Assembly (NCBI GenBank): GCA_017397845.1
Contig: JAFQHU010000016.1
Span: 18,566 to 82,565, forward strand
Direction: 5' to 3'
Source of the DNA: Clostridia bacterium
GTDB taxonomy: Bacteria > Bacillota > Clostridia > Oscillospirales > Acutalibacteraceae
Length of the DNA: 64,000 bases
The position numbers and the translations under genes were made by a program. The notes beneath the pieces were generated by a model, which was given only the letters and a program-made list of their open reading frames with translations, did no database searches and was not told where the DNA came from. Shown in pieces: positions 24,305 to 34,190 of the stretch (position 1 is its first letter; the number at the start of each line of letters is the position of its first letter).

Positions 24305-26282
24305 ATTTATTTTCCTCCGTTATTGTAAAAAATTTAGAATTTATTTTAAATGGGGTAAATGTTTTTCCTGAACCCTCATAGAATTTTGAGAAATACTCAA
24401 CATACTGAAGTCTGCCCGTATGAACATAGGTACCTATAAGATTTATGGCGATATTAACCGTATGCCCTAAAATGAAAACAATTATAAACAGCACTATATT
24501 GCCCATCATTGCACCTAAGAGGTTAATTACATTTGCGATAACACCTGTTACAAGACTAAGGGCAAGAAGTCTTGAATAGGAAAGTATATCACCCAGATAT
24601 CCGGAAGCCGCATTATAAAGTCCGTAAAGACCTCCGCCAAGCTTACCCAGAATATTTTTCGAGCTTCTGCCTGAGGTAAGTACAATAAGCACTGCACCGA
24701 CGGCAAGAATTTTTATACCGGTAGACCTGATGTTTTCGGGTATTTCCGTAAAGAAGCCTGCACCGACTATTGCAAAGCCCACAACAAAAACCATAACCGG
24801 AAGTGTATCACAGACAGCTCCAAGATAGTTTTTATCCCTGATAAGCATATAGCCTCTTATAAGAAGTCCTGCAAAAAGATGGATTATGCCGAAAAGGAAA
24901 CAGTAAAGGAGAAGCTCTATGCTGTTAGTCATAGGATCCATCCAAAGTGCAAAGGACGGAACATCTGTCACGCCTAAAAAGTTTTCACAAACCGTGGGGA
25001 TAAGATTTCCGAAAAAACCACCGAACATTATACCCCAAAAAGCTGTTGAGATACCGCAGTAAAGTATCATGTCTGCCGTCTTTTTGAGATTGCCTCTCAC
25101 TTTGAATTTCTTTTTGGCGACAAGGGAAAAAATTACCAACAGCAGTCCGTAGCCCGCATCGGAAAGCATAAGACCGAAAAAGGCATAATAGAAAAATGAC
25201 ATTACCGGGTTCGGGTCAATATCCTTATTGGAGGGCGGAGAGTACATATTCGTAATTGATTCCACACCTGCCGCAAAGCTTTTATTTTCTATCAGCACCG
25301 GTACATCCTCATTTTCGTAATCCGGCTCTGAAAGCTCCATTTGTGCAGTAAATCTGCGTTCGATTTCAAATTTTATATCTTCGGCCACTCTTTCCGGGAT
25401 ATAGCCTTTGATAAAAAATATATTTTCACTTGCAGCGGCATTTTCCACCGCAGAATATTTTTCCGCCTGAGAAACGAAATAATCGCTTAAAAACCTTATA
25501 TCATCGTAATCGTCCCTGAATTCTTTAAGCTTTTCAGTGACAGAAGCCTTATTTTCTTTGAGTATTTCCAGCTCCTGTCTGAAATCTTCAATAGCTTTAA
25601 CGGGAAGTTTGGGAACAATTCTGTCAGGAACGTAAAATCCGTTATTTTTAAGTATATCATAAAGCTTTTCACTGCTGGACTGATGACACATTATTACCGC
25701 ACAGGTGAGCATTTTACGCTTAGAAATTATCTCCACAGCGACATCCTCAGGATAATCCTCAACCGAGCTTATCATCGAAAGAATTTCCTCTTTCGTCATC
25801 TCACGCGGAAAGGAGCCTATAAAAATATTTGTGGTCATGGTTCGCTTCGATGCCATGGGAATATCAAGCTCTGTCCAGTTTCCGTAATAATCAATAAGGG
25901 CTTCTTTTTCGGCAATCTTATCTGAAAGATTTTCCGTTTCCTTTTCCAGGGAAATTATACCGTCACATATGCCGAGCAATTCCTCCGAACGGTCAGAAAT
26001 CAGTCTGTATTCACTGTAATCAATTTCCTTCACATCGTTGAAGGACTCAATAAAGGACTTTTTCATTTCACAGTATTTTTCCAATACGGTGTATGCATGA
26101 ACTGCTTTTTGATTTTTTTTCAGATACTGATTTACGATGTACTCTGTCTGATATTTGGTAAGATTTTCGTTTTCAACATTTACCAGCTCTGCTGCTCCGC
26201 TTTTTTGCAGAAATTCAACAAGCTTTCTGCTTTCATCAAGAAGAGACACGAGCTCAAAGTGAACCAGTTTGATTTTTGCCAA
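24297..26282 (-). CDS. ntpI: V-type ATPase subunit I (a-type stator)
   Basis: Subunit I is the stator that carries the ion half-channels. The 661-residue product has a cytoplasmic N-terminal half with coiled-coil arms (about 1-330). The C-terminal half has seven or eight membrane segments starting at 'MSFFYYAFFGLMLSDAGYGLL' near 365, a block diagnostic for the family. 'GDILSYSRLLALSLVTGVIANVIN' near 560 contains the conserved arginine facing the rotor. It starts 32 bases after the H/G subunit. Confidence 0.96.
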   Translation of the reverse strand: MAKIKLVHFELVSLLDESRKLVEFLQKSGAAELVNVENENLTKYQTEYIVNQYLKKNQKAVHAYTVLEKYCEMKKSFIESFNDVKEIDYSEYRLISDRSEELLGICDGIISLEKETENLSDKIAEKEALIDYYGNWTELDIPMASKRTMTTNIFIGSFPREMTKEEILSMISSVEDYPEDVAVEIISKRKMLTCAVIMCHQSSSEKLYDILKNNGFYVPDRIVPKLPVKAIEDFRQELEILKENKASVTEKLKEFRDDYDDIRFLSDYFVSQAEKYSAVENAAASENIFFIKGYIPERVAEDIKFEIERRFTAQMELSEPDYENEDVPVLIENKSFAAGVESITNMYSPPSNKDIDPNPVMSFFYYAFFGLMLSDAGYGLLLVIFSLVAKKKFKVRGNLKKTADMILYCGISTAFWGIMFGGFFGNLIPTVCENFLGVTDVPSFALWMDPMTNSIELLLYCFLFGIIHLFAGLLIRGYMLIRDKNYLGAVCDTLPVMVFVVGFAIVGAGFFTEIPENIRSTGIKILAVGAVLIVLTSGRSSKNILGKLGGGLYGLYNAASGYLGDILSYSRLLALSLVTGVIANVINLLGAMMGNIVLFIIVFILGHTVNIAINLIGTYVHTGRLQYVEYFSKFYEGSGKTFTPFKINSKFFTITEENKYG

Positions 26283-26314
26283 AACAACACCTCCTTTTCG
26301 AATATTCGTTTTAT

Positions 26315-26626
26315 TCAGCTGAGCAATTCGTCAAAAATCATTTTTATTGCTTTCTCATATAATTTTTCTGTATCTGCGATAGATTTTCTTTCACGCAGCT
26401 CAGCAAGCTTTTCCGCCTGCTTTACTATTCCGACGGAAGAGTATTCCGCATCGCTGAGAATGATATTTGCCTCTCTTTCCGCCTGCTCAACTGCGGTTTT
26501 TACGATTATATCCGCCTGTATTTTAGCATCACTGAGCATTTTTTCTGCCGCTTTGAGAGCTTCTTTTTCCATTTCCTTGCCCGCATTTTCAGCGGCAAGA
26601 ACAGCCTTTATCATGTCAGCAGCCAT
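26315..26626 (-). CDS. V-type ATPase subunit H/G (peripheral-stalk coiled coil)
   Basis: This 103-residue, almost wholly helical protein is rich in Ala, Glu and Lys. An extended heptad pattern ('AGKEMEKEALKAAEKMLSDAKIQADII') runs from about residue 12 to 95. This is the form of the H/G (NtpF-type) subunit, which pairs with subunit E in the outer stalk. The start at ATG 26626 follows GGAGGTG. Sequence alone is weak for coiled coils, but its place just before subunit I is the standard one. It overlaps the kinase-like gene by 11 bases. Confidence 0.85.
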   Translation of the reverse strand: MAADMIKAVLAAENAGKEMEKEALKAAEKMLSDAKIQADIIVKTAVEQAEREANIILSDAEYSSVGIVKQAEKLAELRERKSIADTEKLYEKAIKMIFDELLS

Positions 26627-27980
26627 ATAAGAAAACACCTCCGTAATTTTCAGCAAAAACAAGAATATCATTTATCATAACGGCAGTACTTTCCGGGCTG
26701 CCATCGCTGATTTTCATAACAAGGGATGCTATAAGAAGTATCAGCAGCACCAATCCTACAGCCGCAATTATCATCATCCTTTTTATCGCATCGATGTCTC
26801 CCGTTTTTTTCTTTTTTATTTCCGGAAGCTGAGGATAACGCACAGCTCTCTTTTTTTTCTTCGGGGCTTCGTTTTTATATATAGGCGATATTTCCGGGAT
26901 AGTGATTTCTTCCTTCAGAGAAAGGACAGGAGTTACCTCCTCTTTGGTTTCCTCCGCTGTCTGCTCTATCTCAGGTATAATAATCTCTTCACCGGAATTT
27001 TCCGTGTCTATGTCCGCCACAGAATAAACCTCATCGTAAACAGCCTCCTCAAAGGGCTTGTTTGCAAGTGCGTTTTTAAGATCGGAAAGCATCTGATTCG
27101 GAGTGAAATATCTTTCGTTGATGTTGAAAGCACACGCCTTTCTGATAATCTTCCAAAGCTCATCGCTGGCCAATGCAGGACGTGAGATCTCATTTCCGCT
27201 CACACGCATCTGAGTAGCCGTATTATAAGAATTTATGGTTACATTCTGCGGATAAGGCTCCATAAAGGGCAAACGGTTACGGTTAGTGAGCATATAAAGA
27301 ATAAGACCTAAGGAATAAGTATCAACGGTACAGTTAACATTACCCGTACGGATAACCTCAGGTGCCATGAAATACTGAGTTCTTTTGTATGCTATCGAGG
27401 TTTTCGAGGGTTCAAGACAGCTGAAGGTGCCGAAATCTCCCAATTTACATCTGCCCGAACGGTCGAAAAGAATATTTTCAGGCTTGAGGTTCGGATAAAT
27501 ATAACCGAAGGATCTGCATTTGATGAGAGAATTGCAAATATTTATGCCGAGCCTCATCGTTTCCTCCAAGGTAAAGGACAGCTCTTTCAGAATATCCGTA
27601 AGTGAACGGCATTCCTCAAGCTTTATTAAAATAAGCTTTCCTTTTCCGTCGCTCGCTTTACGAAGCTCCAAATCCTCATATCTGACGAAATATTTTCCGT
27701 CATCGGATTTTCGGACAGAACGGATATTTTTTTTGATGCTTCTGATTATCTTTTCATATTCACCGTCGTATTCTTCCTCATAAACATCTTCATTTTCATT
27801 AAGATTAAAGGTTTTTCTTTCGTTTCTGTTTTCACCGAGTCTGATTATTTTAAGGATTGATTTTTCCTTTGTTCCGTCATATTTTTCACGGTAAATACTG
27901 AAAACCTTACCGTCTGTACCTGTACCTATCTGTTTGTCGGTATACCATTCACCGAAAACCGGATTCAATGAATTTGACAT
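26616..27980 (-). CDS. Membrane-anchored protein-kinase-fold protein lacking the HRD aspartate
   Basis: The first gene of the V-ATPase operon encodes 454 residues. The kinase domain (about 10-320) has a glycine loop GTGTDGKV at 19-26, a VAIK-type lysine K44 and a DFG motif at 182-184. It also has 'MAPEVI' and 'DTYSLGLILYML' blocks. The catalytic loop reads Y162-P163-N164-L-K166-P-E-N169, so the HRD motif is lost and Asp is replaced by Asn. Lys166 and Asn169 remain. An acidic linker, a basic stretch and one membrane helix (about 402-424) follow, with about 30 residues outside. The stop overlaps the next subunit gene by 11 bases, so the two are probably coupled. It is probably a pseudokinase or very weak kinase. 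Confidence 0.85.
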   Translation of the reverse strand: MSNSLNPVFGEWYTDKQIGTGTDGKVFSIYREKYDGTKEKSILKIIRLGENRNERKTFNLNENEDVYEEEYDGEYEKIIRSIKKNIRSVRKSDDGKYFVRYEDLELRKASDGKGKLILIKLEECRSLTDILKELSFTLEETMRLGINICNSLIKCRSFGYIYPNLKPENILFDRSGRCKLGDFGTFSCLEPSKTSIAYKRTQYFMAPEVIRTGNVNCTVDTYSLGLILYMLTNRNRLPFMEPYPQNVTINSYNTATQMRVSGNEISRPALASDELWKIIRKACAFNINERYFTPNQMLSDLKNALANKPFEEAVYDEVYSVADIDTENSGEEIIIPEIEQTAEETKEEVTPVLSLKEEITIPEISPIYKNEAPKKKKRAVRYPQLPEIKKKKTGDIDAIKRMMIIAAVGLVLLILLIASLVMKISDGSPESTAVMINDILVFAENYGGVFLYGC

Positions 27981-28056
27981 GATAATCCTCCTTTATATAT
28001 TAAACTTCCCTGTATATTTAAAATAAAGACATAAATAGCCATAATATATCTTTTAC

Positions 28057-28086
28057 ATTATACCACATAACATATGCAATTGCCAA
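28057..28086 (-). promoter_or_regulatory. Promoter of the kinase-like/V-ATPase operon
   Basis: On the minus strand TTGGCA (28081-28086) and a perfect TATAAT (28057-28062) are 18 bases apart, about 75 bases upstream of the first gene. No other promoter as good lies between the first gene and ntpI. Confidence 0.65.
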
Positions 28087-28139
28087 CAGTTTTTTATTAT
28101 AATTTAAATAAATTTATAAATAAACAGGAGCGAATATGG

Positions 28140-28168
28140 TTGACAAGAGAAAAAATTTTTGTTAATAT
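28140..28168 (+). promoter_or_regulatory. tRNA-Ser promoter
   Basis: A perfect TTGACA (28140-28145) and TAATAT (28163-28168) are 17 bases apart, 24 bases before the mature tRNA 5' end. Confidence 0.85.
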
Positions 28169-28192
28169 GTTGTAGTTGTGAAAAGAATACAG

Positions 28193-28280
28193 GGAGAGTT
28201 GTCCGAGTGGTCGAAGGTGCAGCACTCGAAATGCTGTGTGGGGAAACTCACCCAGGGTTCGAATCCCTGACTCTCCGCCA
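28193..28280 (+). tRNA. tRNA-Ser (anticodon CGA)
   Basis: An 88-base tRNA with a long variable arm. The acceptor is GGAGAGT/ACTCTCC, discriminator G, and CCA is encoded. The anticodon stem is CAGCA/TGCTG around CTCGAAA, so the anticodon is CGA (reads UCG). The T arm is GGGTTCGAATCCC. Confidence 0.97.
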
Positions 28281-28282
28281 AA

Positions 28283-28313
28283 AATCCCGTTCGTGTCAGC
28301 GAATGGGATTTTT
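28283..28313 (+). terminator. tRNA-Ser terminator
   Basis: AAATCCCGTTCG pairs with CGAATGGGATTT (one G-T pair) around a TGTCAG-type loop, with TTTTT at the 3' side. Confidence 0.85.
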
Positions 28314-28453
28314 ACTTTTCGGGATTTTTGGCGATGTAATAAGTAAGAAGTAATAGTGAATAAGTATGGGCAGGACACCCGCACCCGATTGTAATTTTTC
28401 ATAATGTGTGATAAAATATTTTAAGATAAATTAGAATTTGGAGGTGAGATTTA

Positions 28454-28891
28454 ATGTACGAAAACCTCATTGCGGATTTAACATCGAAAGATGATAAATT
28501 AGCTTGTGCTATTACTGATAAAATCATATCCGAGAGTCAAGATACCGATGAATGGTATGGGCACTTTGATACATTTGCCTCGTTGCTTAATCATCCTAAA
28601 TCATTGGTAAGAAATCGTGCATTGCATATTCTTGCCGCCAATGCTCAGTGGGATGATAACAACCGCTTCGATGCCATTCTATCAGAGTATCTTTCACATG
28701 TTACGGACGAAAAACCGATTACTGCCAGACAATGTATCAAGGCTCTTGTACAAGTAGGTATGGCAAAACCACAATACATTCCAAGGATACTATCATGTTT
28801 TCATGGCGCTGATTTGTCGAAGTACAAAGACAGTATGCGTCCGCTGATTGCAAAGGACATGGAAGAAACTGAAAGATTACTAACTGAGTAA
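28454..28891 (+). CDS. HEAT-repeat-like protein (annotated 'SufBD' in some Clostridia)
   Basis: The 145-residue all-helical protein has paired-helix repeats: 'FASLLNHPKSLVRNRALHILAANAQWD' near 41-67, then 'ITARQCIKALVQVGMAKPQYIPRILSCF' near 88-116. These are HEAT-like and suggest a protein-protein scaffold. Database entries of this type are often called SufBD protein, but there are no suf genes nearby and no cysteine ligand site, so that name should not be trusted. It starts with ATG behind GGAGGTG and forms its own unit between tRNA-Ser and sigK. Confidence 0.7.
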   Translation: MYENLIADLTSKDDKLACAITDKIISESQDTDEWYGHFDTFASLLNHPKSLVRNRALHILAANAQWDDNNRFDAILSEYLSHVTDEKPITARQCIKALVQVGMAKPQYIPRILSCFHGADLSKYKDSMRPLIAKDMEETERLLTE

Positions 28892-28933
28892 ATTTCAATT
28901 TGTCAGGTTGTTGCTATTTCAATCTGTAAACAC

Positions 28934-28977
28934 AAAAAAGCAATACCAATACCTTTGCGGTGTCGGTATTGCTTTTT
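28934..28977. terminator. Bidirectional terminator before sigK
   Basis: AAAAAAGCAATACC pairs with GGTATTGCTTTTT around a 17-base loop. It ends the HEAT-repeat gene on the plus strand, and A/T runs flank both sides. Confidence 0.85.
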
Positions 28978-29023
28978 ACACATACTCCCCCGCACCACAG
29001 CATAAACTCTACGGGGTGATAAT

Positions 29024-29713
29024 ATGTTCGAACTAATAAAAGCTATATTGGAAAATTTCCTGTTTTTCTTTCTGCATCTGAAAAACATCACATCCTTTCC
29101 AAAGCCGCTCCCGGCGGAAAAAGAGAGGGAGCTTCTCACAAAAATGAAAAAACACGGCGATACAAAGGCCAGAGAAAAGCTCATAGAGCATAATTTACGT
29201 TTGGTATCCCACATAATAAAAAAATACTATTCCGAATATGACGAGCAGGAGGATTTAATTTCAATAGGTACCATCGGTCTTATCAAGGGCATAGATTCCT
29301 TTGATGCGGAAAAGGGAATCAAACTCGCAACCTACGCTTCAAAATGCATAGAAAATGAAATTCTGATGTTTTTCAGAAGCAAAAAGAAGGATTCAAATAC
29401 AGTATCCGTAAATGAGCCCATAGATACCGACAGTGAGGGCAATCCCCTGACGCTGATTGACATAATTTACTGTGAAGATACGATAAGTGACGATATAGAC
29501 CTAAAGAAAAAAAGCCGTATGCTTTACGGCTTTATAGAAAATATCGAAAATGAACGTGACAAAGAAATCATTATCAGAAGATACGGTTTGTATAATCGCA
29601 AAGAGCAGACTCAAAGAGAGATAGCAAAAGATATGAACATATCACGCTCTTACGTTTCGAGGATAGAAAAAAAGGTTATCGAAGAGCTGAGAAAAATGTT
29701 CGGCGCAGAATAA
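29024..29713 (+). CDS. sigK: Sporulation sigma factor SigK (pro-form)
   Basis: SigK directs late mother-cell transcription during spore coat and cortex completion. The 229-residue product begins with a hydrophobic pro-sequence of about 20 residues ('LIKAILENFLFFFLHL') before the SigK-type junction 'NITSFPKPLPAEKERELL'. Region 2 contains 'NLRLVSHIIKKYY' and 'EDLISIGTIGLIKGIDSFD' (about 62-105). Region 4 contains 'TQREIAKDMNISRSYVSRIEKKVIEEL' near the end. The gene is continuous, with no skin-type insertion. The pro-sequence implies membrane tethering and SpoIVFB-type cleavage. SigE is the nearest paralogue, but the 'SFPKPL' junction points to SigK. Confidence 0.93.
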   Translation: MFELIKAILENFLFFFLHLKNITSFPKPLPAEKERELLTKMKKHGDTKAREKLIEHNLRLVSHIIKKYYSEYDEQEDLISIGTIGLIKGIDSFDAEKGIKLATYASKCIENEILMFFRSKKKDSNTVSVNEPIDTDSEGNPLTLIDIIYCEDTISDDIDLKKKSRMLYGFIENIENERDKEIIIRRYGLYNRKEQTQREIAKDMNISRSYVSRIEKKVIEELRKMFGAE

Positions 29714-29734
29714 AAATACGGACAGTTTTAATTT

Positions 29735-30187
29735 TTATTCGTAATATTTTTTCGTATCAACAAAAAGCTTTCTGAAAATGCCGGGAGTTTTTACACCGTA
29801 TGAATAAGATGGCTGTTTGCTTTCATCTGTCATGTCATTTATCCGCAGCTCAGAAAAATCTTCATTTATGTAAACGGCGTATTTCTCATTAACGGTAAAT
29901 TTGTAAGCGGAGTCTGAAACATCTGCTCTTTCCTCAGAAACAGGCTCAGAAGAAATCTTTACAGCTTTAAGTGAGCGAAGCTTCTTTGCAGGAGCTATGG
30001 TGGTAAAGAAATTATCGTCTCCGCGGTAAAACTGAAGCTTTTCCACATTTTCGAAAATATCCTCATAATTTTCTACATCGTCAATCCTCACAGCGGTTAC
30101 TTCAGAAATGACAAACAAACCGCAGGCGGCTAAAAGAATGCACAAGGCAACAATCAAAGGCTTATTAATCTTTTTGACTTTTTTCAT
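29735..30187 (-). CDS. Single-pass membrane protein, unknown function
   Basis: The 150 residues comprise a short basic N-terminus, a membrane helix at about 10-31 ('PLIVALCILLAACGLFVISEV') and an extracytoplasmic domain of about 115 mixed residues with no motif I recognise. The 'LAACG' within the helix resembles a lipobox, but it lies in the middle of a longer hydrophobic run, so anchoring by the helix is as likely. It is 13 bases downstream of rbgA, in the same direction, and probably shares its transcript. Confidence 0.65.
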   Translation of the reverse strand: MKKVKKINKPLIVALCILLAACGLFVISEVTAVRIDDVENYEDIFENVEKLQFYRGDDNFFTTIAPAKKLRSLKAVKISSEPVSEERADVSDSAYKFTVNEKYAVYINEDFSELRINDMTDESKQPSYSYGVKTPGIFRKLFVDTKKYYE

Positions 30188-30200
30188 TTTAGACTTCCTT

Positions 30201-31082
30201 TCATTTTACCGGCGGTCTTTCAAAGGAAATTTTTCCCATTTTTCCGCCTCTGTATTCATCTAAAAGCATAACGGATGCGCGCTCTGTATTTACTTCACCG
30301 CCACGCATGAGCATCCCTCTTTCGCGGGCAATTTCTTCTAAAATTTCCCAAGGCATTACCTCATGAATATCATCGATATTTTTAAGCTTAAATCTCGATG
30401 TCAGCTTATCCTCATAATCTTCACGGAGAACCTCAATAAGACGTACCGCCATGGTCTCGCTGTCAATAACCTCATCCTTTACCGAACCGATAAAGGCAAG
30501 TCTGTCCCCTACCACAGGATCGTCAAATTTCGGCCACAACACACCGGGTGTGTCCAAAAGCTCAATTCCGCCACCAATGGCAAACCACTGATTCTGTCTT
30601 GTCACACCGGGTTTGTCAGCCACCTTGGCACGGTTTTTTCCTGCCATCCGGTTAATAAACGAAGATTTTCCCGTATTCGGAATCCCTACCACCATCATAC
30701 GCAGAGCTTTTCCCGGCATCCCCTTTTCCTCATTAGAACGGATTTTATCGACCAGGACAGTACGTACAAGATCATGATATTTATTGAGACCTTTACCTGT
30801 TCTGCAATCTACGGCAAGAGCGTACTGACCCTTTTCCCTGAAATACTCTATCCACTTTTTAGTGATATTATCGTCTGCCATATCACACTTATTCAAAAGC
30901 ACGATTCTCGGCTTTTTATTTGTAAGCTCATCAAGCTCCGGGTTTCGGCTTGAAACGGGTATTCTCGCATCTAAAAGCTCCGTAACGGCATCAACCATAG
31001 AAAGGCTTTCTTTAATAAGTCTGCGTGTTTTTGCCATATGTCCCGGAAACCACTGTACCACCTGCTTCTGACTGTCTGCCAT
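30201..31082 (-). CDS. rbgA: Ribosome biogenesis GTPase RbgA (YlqF)
   Basis: RbgA drives late assembly of the 50S subunit. The 293-residue product has circularly permuted GTPase motifs, as expected: G4 NKCD at 64-67 comes before G1 'GIPNTGKSSFINRM' near 130 and G3 'DTPGVLWPKF' near 176. The N-terminal 'VQWFPGHMAKTRRLI' contains the catalytic-type histidine at 15. A C-terminal ANTAR-like RNA-binding part follows. rplS, lepB and rbgA lie in this order on the minus strand, the common Firmicute arrangement. Confidence 0.96.
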   Translation of the reverse strand: MADSQKQVVQWFPGHMAKTRRLIKESLSMVDAVTELLDARIPVSSRNPELDELTNKKPRIVLLNKCDMADDNITKKWIEYFREKGQYALAVDCRTGKGLNKYHDLVRTVLVDKIRSNEEKGMPGKALRMMVVGIPNTGKSSFINRMAGKNRAKVADKPGVTRQNQWFAIGGGIELLDTPGVLWPKFDDPVVGDRLAFIGSVKDEVIDSETMAVRLIEVLREDYEDKLTSRFKLKNIDDIHEVMPWEILEEIARERGMLMRGGEVNTERASVMLLDEYRGGKMGKISFERPPVK

Positions 31083-31148
31083 AGATATACCTCCTTAAAT
31101 TTCTGTATAAAGAAAAGGCTGATACGAAAAAATTATCAGCCTGTTTTT

Positions 31149-31754
31149 TTATTTTACTTTCCACTCTGAAACAGGATAAACCTTTGTTTCGCGGGAATAT
31201 TTGTCGATATTAAAAACTTTAAATTTAACCTCACCGAGAATATAATTCTCATTGATAAAGCCGACCAGCTCCGAGCGACTGTCAGAGGAATGCTGTCGGT
31301 TGTCGCCCATAACAAAAACATGTCCCTCAGGCACCGTCAGAGGAAAATCAACTCCGTCACTGTCGATGGTCAAATTATTTATATACGGTTCATCGAGAAG
31401 ATTTCCGTCAACAAAAACATCGCCCGTAGAAAAATCAATATCAACAGTCTGATTTTCCGTGGCAATTATACGCTTTACTATAGGCTCATTAAAAGCGTTA
31501 GGCTGAGTGATAATTACGACATCCCTGTATTCGGGTTTGGTGTCAAAAGCACTTACAACGAGCCAATCGCCGTCGTGAAGAGTGGGTATCATCGAACCGC
31601 CCACTACACCGACTACACGGAAAACGAGAGTGAAAATGATCATAATGGTAACCAATGCCGAAACGATTACCGATGCAAAATCATAAATATTGATAATTAC
31701 TTTATCCTTAAAAGTAAGCTCCGATTTCTCTTTTTCTGTAATATCCTTAATCAT
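31149..31754 (-). CDS. lepB: Signal peptidase I
   Basis: This membrane-bound enzyme removes signal peptides from secreted proteins. The 201-residue product is a short Gram-positive type with one N-terminal membrane helix (about 26-50). The nucleophile serine is near 55 in '[14 protein letters not shown]', the general-base lysine is near 94 in 'IVKRIIA', and box E is '[11 protein letters not shown]'. The start at ATG 31754 follows AAGGCGG. The longer open frame of 277 residues reads back through the rplS terminator and into rplS, so it is not used. Confidence 0.93.
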   Translation of the reverse strand: MIKDITEKEKSELTFKDKVIINIYDFASVIVSALVTIMIIFTLVFRVVGVVGGSMIPTLHDGDWLVVSAFDTKPEYRDVVIITQPNAFNEPIVKRIIATENQTVDIDFSTGDVFVDGNLLDEPYINNLTIDSDGVDFPLTVPEGHVFVMGDNRQHSSDSRSELVGFINENYILGEVKFKVFNIDKYSRETKVYPVSEWKVK

Positions 31755-31792
31755 ATTTGTGAGCCGCCTTTCGTAATAGTAAAAATACTGAC

Positions 31793-31823
31793 CAAACAAA
31801 AGAGGAAGGGATTTACCCTTCCT
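31793..31823 (-). terminator. rplS terminator
   Basis: On the minus strand AGGAAGGG (31816-31823, complementary sense) pairs with CCCTTCCT (31803-31810) around a 5-base loop, then CTTTTGTTT. It probably ends most rplS transcripts before lepB. Confidence 0.75.
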
Positions 31824-31839
31824 TCCGTTTGTGTGTTTA

Positions 31840-32184
31840 TCAGCCAATCTTTTCTTTAACCTTAGCTGACTTACCAACTCTGTCACGAAGGTAATAAAGC
31901 TTGCTTCTGCGAACCTTACCGTTTCTGACAACTTCAACCTTGGCAACATTGGGTGAGTGAACGGGGAATACCCTTTCAACACCTACACCGTATGATACAC
32001 GGCGAACTGTGAAGGTTGATGAGATTCCGCTGCCCTTTTTGGCGATGATGGTACCTTCAAACACCTGAATTCTTTCTCTTTCGCCTTCACGGATTTTAAC
32101 GTGAACACGAACAGTGCTACCGATGTCAAGTGCGGGTACTTCAGCCTTAAGGCTTGAGTCTGAGATGAGTTTGAGTGCGTCCAT
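31840..32184 (-). CDS. rplS: 50S ribosomal protein L19
   Basis: L19 sits at the 30S-50S interface. The 114-residue product has all family blocks: '[24 protein letters not shown]', '[26 protein letters not shown]' and '[25 protein letters not shown]'. The start ATG at 32184 has AGGAGG just upstream. It has its own promoter and a leader of about 120 bases. Confidence 0.98.
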   Translation of the reverse strand: MDALKLISDSSLKAEVPALDIGSTVRVHVKIREGERERIQVFEGTIIAKKGSGISSTFTVRRVSYGVGVERVFPVHSPNVAKVEVVRNGKVRRSKLYYLRDRVGKSAKVKEKIG

Positions 32185-32339
32185 TTTTTGTTCCTCCTAA
32201 ATTCTGCCACGTTCATTCCGATTTTCGGAAGAGGACCGCTTGCTTTTATACTGACTGAATTCAGCCGGCATGAACCACATTGCTACAGCAACGGATACAA
32301 ATGCTTCAATATATTATCACAAGAGAAGAGAAAAAGCAA
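32185..32339 (-). promoter_or_regulatory. rplS promoter and leader, possible L19 autoregulatory leader
   Basis: On the minus strand TTGCTT (32334-32339) and TAATAT (32311-32316) are 17 bases apart. The transcribed leader of about 120 bases contains a TTCCGA-AAA-TCGGAA hairpin (around 32217-32231), a GCTGAATTCAGT palindrome and the sequence ACGTGGCAG just before the ribosome site. Firmicute rplS genes often carry an L19 leader RNA; I cannot confirm the match without a covariance search. Confidence 0.6.
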
Positions 32340-32367
32340 GTCTTTTTACGAAAAAATTCTATTTTTT

Positions 32368-33510
<1,143 letters not shown>

Positions 33511-33536
33511 TTATCTCAAAAATACCGCGTCGCCGA
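33511..33536 (-). repeat. Copy of the queA 3' end upstream of tgt (outer junction of the TA insert)
   Basis: These 26 bases match 34191-34216 at 24 positions. Read on the minus strand both encode G-D-A-V-F-L-R-stop, the C-terminus of QueA. The two differences (GGC for GGT, GAC for GAT) are silent. This copy ends 12 bases before the tgt start, the spacing expected of an original queA-tgt junction. Confidence 0.85.
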
Positions 33537-33629
33537 TGTTTACTGTATATAGAATAATCAGCGACATTTAATACAACAATTTTCAAAAAACAACGCAAGA
33601 GATAAAATCCCCTGCGTCACTTTGCAAAT

Positions 33630-33851
33630 TTACTGAGTTATTGAGCTGAGATTATCCCAATCAATATCTGCTTCATCAACAAAGCCGCTGTTCTCAGCTG
33701 CTGCAATATGCTTTGCTTCCTCGGAGGTAACCTTTGTGAAGTCAGGGTCCCAGGCAAGAACAAGTTTTTTTATGAACTCATAGGCAAACTGCTTATCGCT
33801 TTCCGGCAGCATATCCAGAAGTCTGGCAGCATCCATAGCAATATTAGACAT
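33630..33851 (-). CDS. Antitoxin of a RelE-type module
   Basis: The 73-residue acidic protein has a helical N-terminal part ('AMDAARLLDMLPESDKQFAYEFIKKLVLAWD') and an acidic tail ('VDEADIDWDNL'). This fits an antitoxin that dimerises by its front part and wraps its toxin with its tail. It follows the toxin gene by 12 bases with a GGAGG site. The toxin-first order is like higBA. The antitoxin family is not recognised with certainty; the call comes mainly from its partner. Confidence 0.75.
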   Translation of the reverse strand: MSNIAMDAARLLDMLPESDKQFAYEFIKKLVLAWDPDFTKVTSEEAKHIAAAENSGFVDEADIDWDNLSSITQ

Positions 33852-33863
33852 ACAAATTCCTCC

Positions 33864-34124
33864 TTATTTATAAATATCTCCACGGTTTCCTATATCGATT
33901 ACAAACAGAATTTCCAACTCGTTATCGGTACCGTATTTATATATTATTCTCCACGAACCGACTCTTAATCTCTTTCGTTCGTCGGTATAACCCTGCATAA
34001 GCTTAATATCACCGACAGGCGGTGTAAGAGTCAGTCCTTCTATGGCTTTTCTTATTCTTTCTATTGATTTTTTATCAAGCTTCGCCAAAAACTTAAGAGC
34101 GTCTTTAGAATATCGTATTATCAT
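33864..34124 (-). CDS. RelE/ParE-family toxin
   Basis: The 86-residue basic protein has the RelE/ParE fold pattern 'IIRYSKDALKFLAKLDKKSIERIRKAIEGL', then 'DIKLMQGYTDERKRLRVGSWRIIYKY' and a final beta strand 'LEILFVIDIGNRGDIYK'. The R-x-R-x-G-x-W/Y-R-I block is the family hallmark. RelE members cut mRNA on the ribosome, and ParE members poison gyrase; the 'LKRLRVGSWRIIY' end is nearer to RelE. It is the first gene of the pair and sits in a 680-bp insert between queA and tgt. Confidence 0.88.
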   Translation of the reverse strand: MIIRYSKDALKFLAKLDKKSIERIRKAIEGLTLTPPVGDIKLMQGYTDERKRLRVGSWRIIYKYGTDNELEILFVIDIGNRGDIYK

Positions 34125-34190
34125 ATTTCTCTCCGTTTTCAGTATATGGATTACATTTATATTCTACCATATTATATGATATTGTCAATA

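Noticed and set aside
29024..29713. Skin-type element splitting sigK
   Set aside because: The sigK frame is continuous from pro-sequence through region 4.
31290..31859. 189-codon plus-strand frame opposite lepB and rplS
   Set aside because: It crosses two well-supported minus-strand genes and a terminator.
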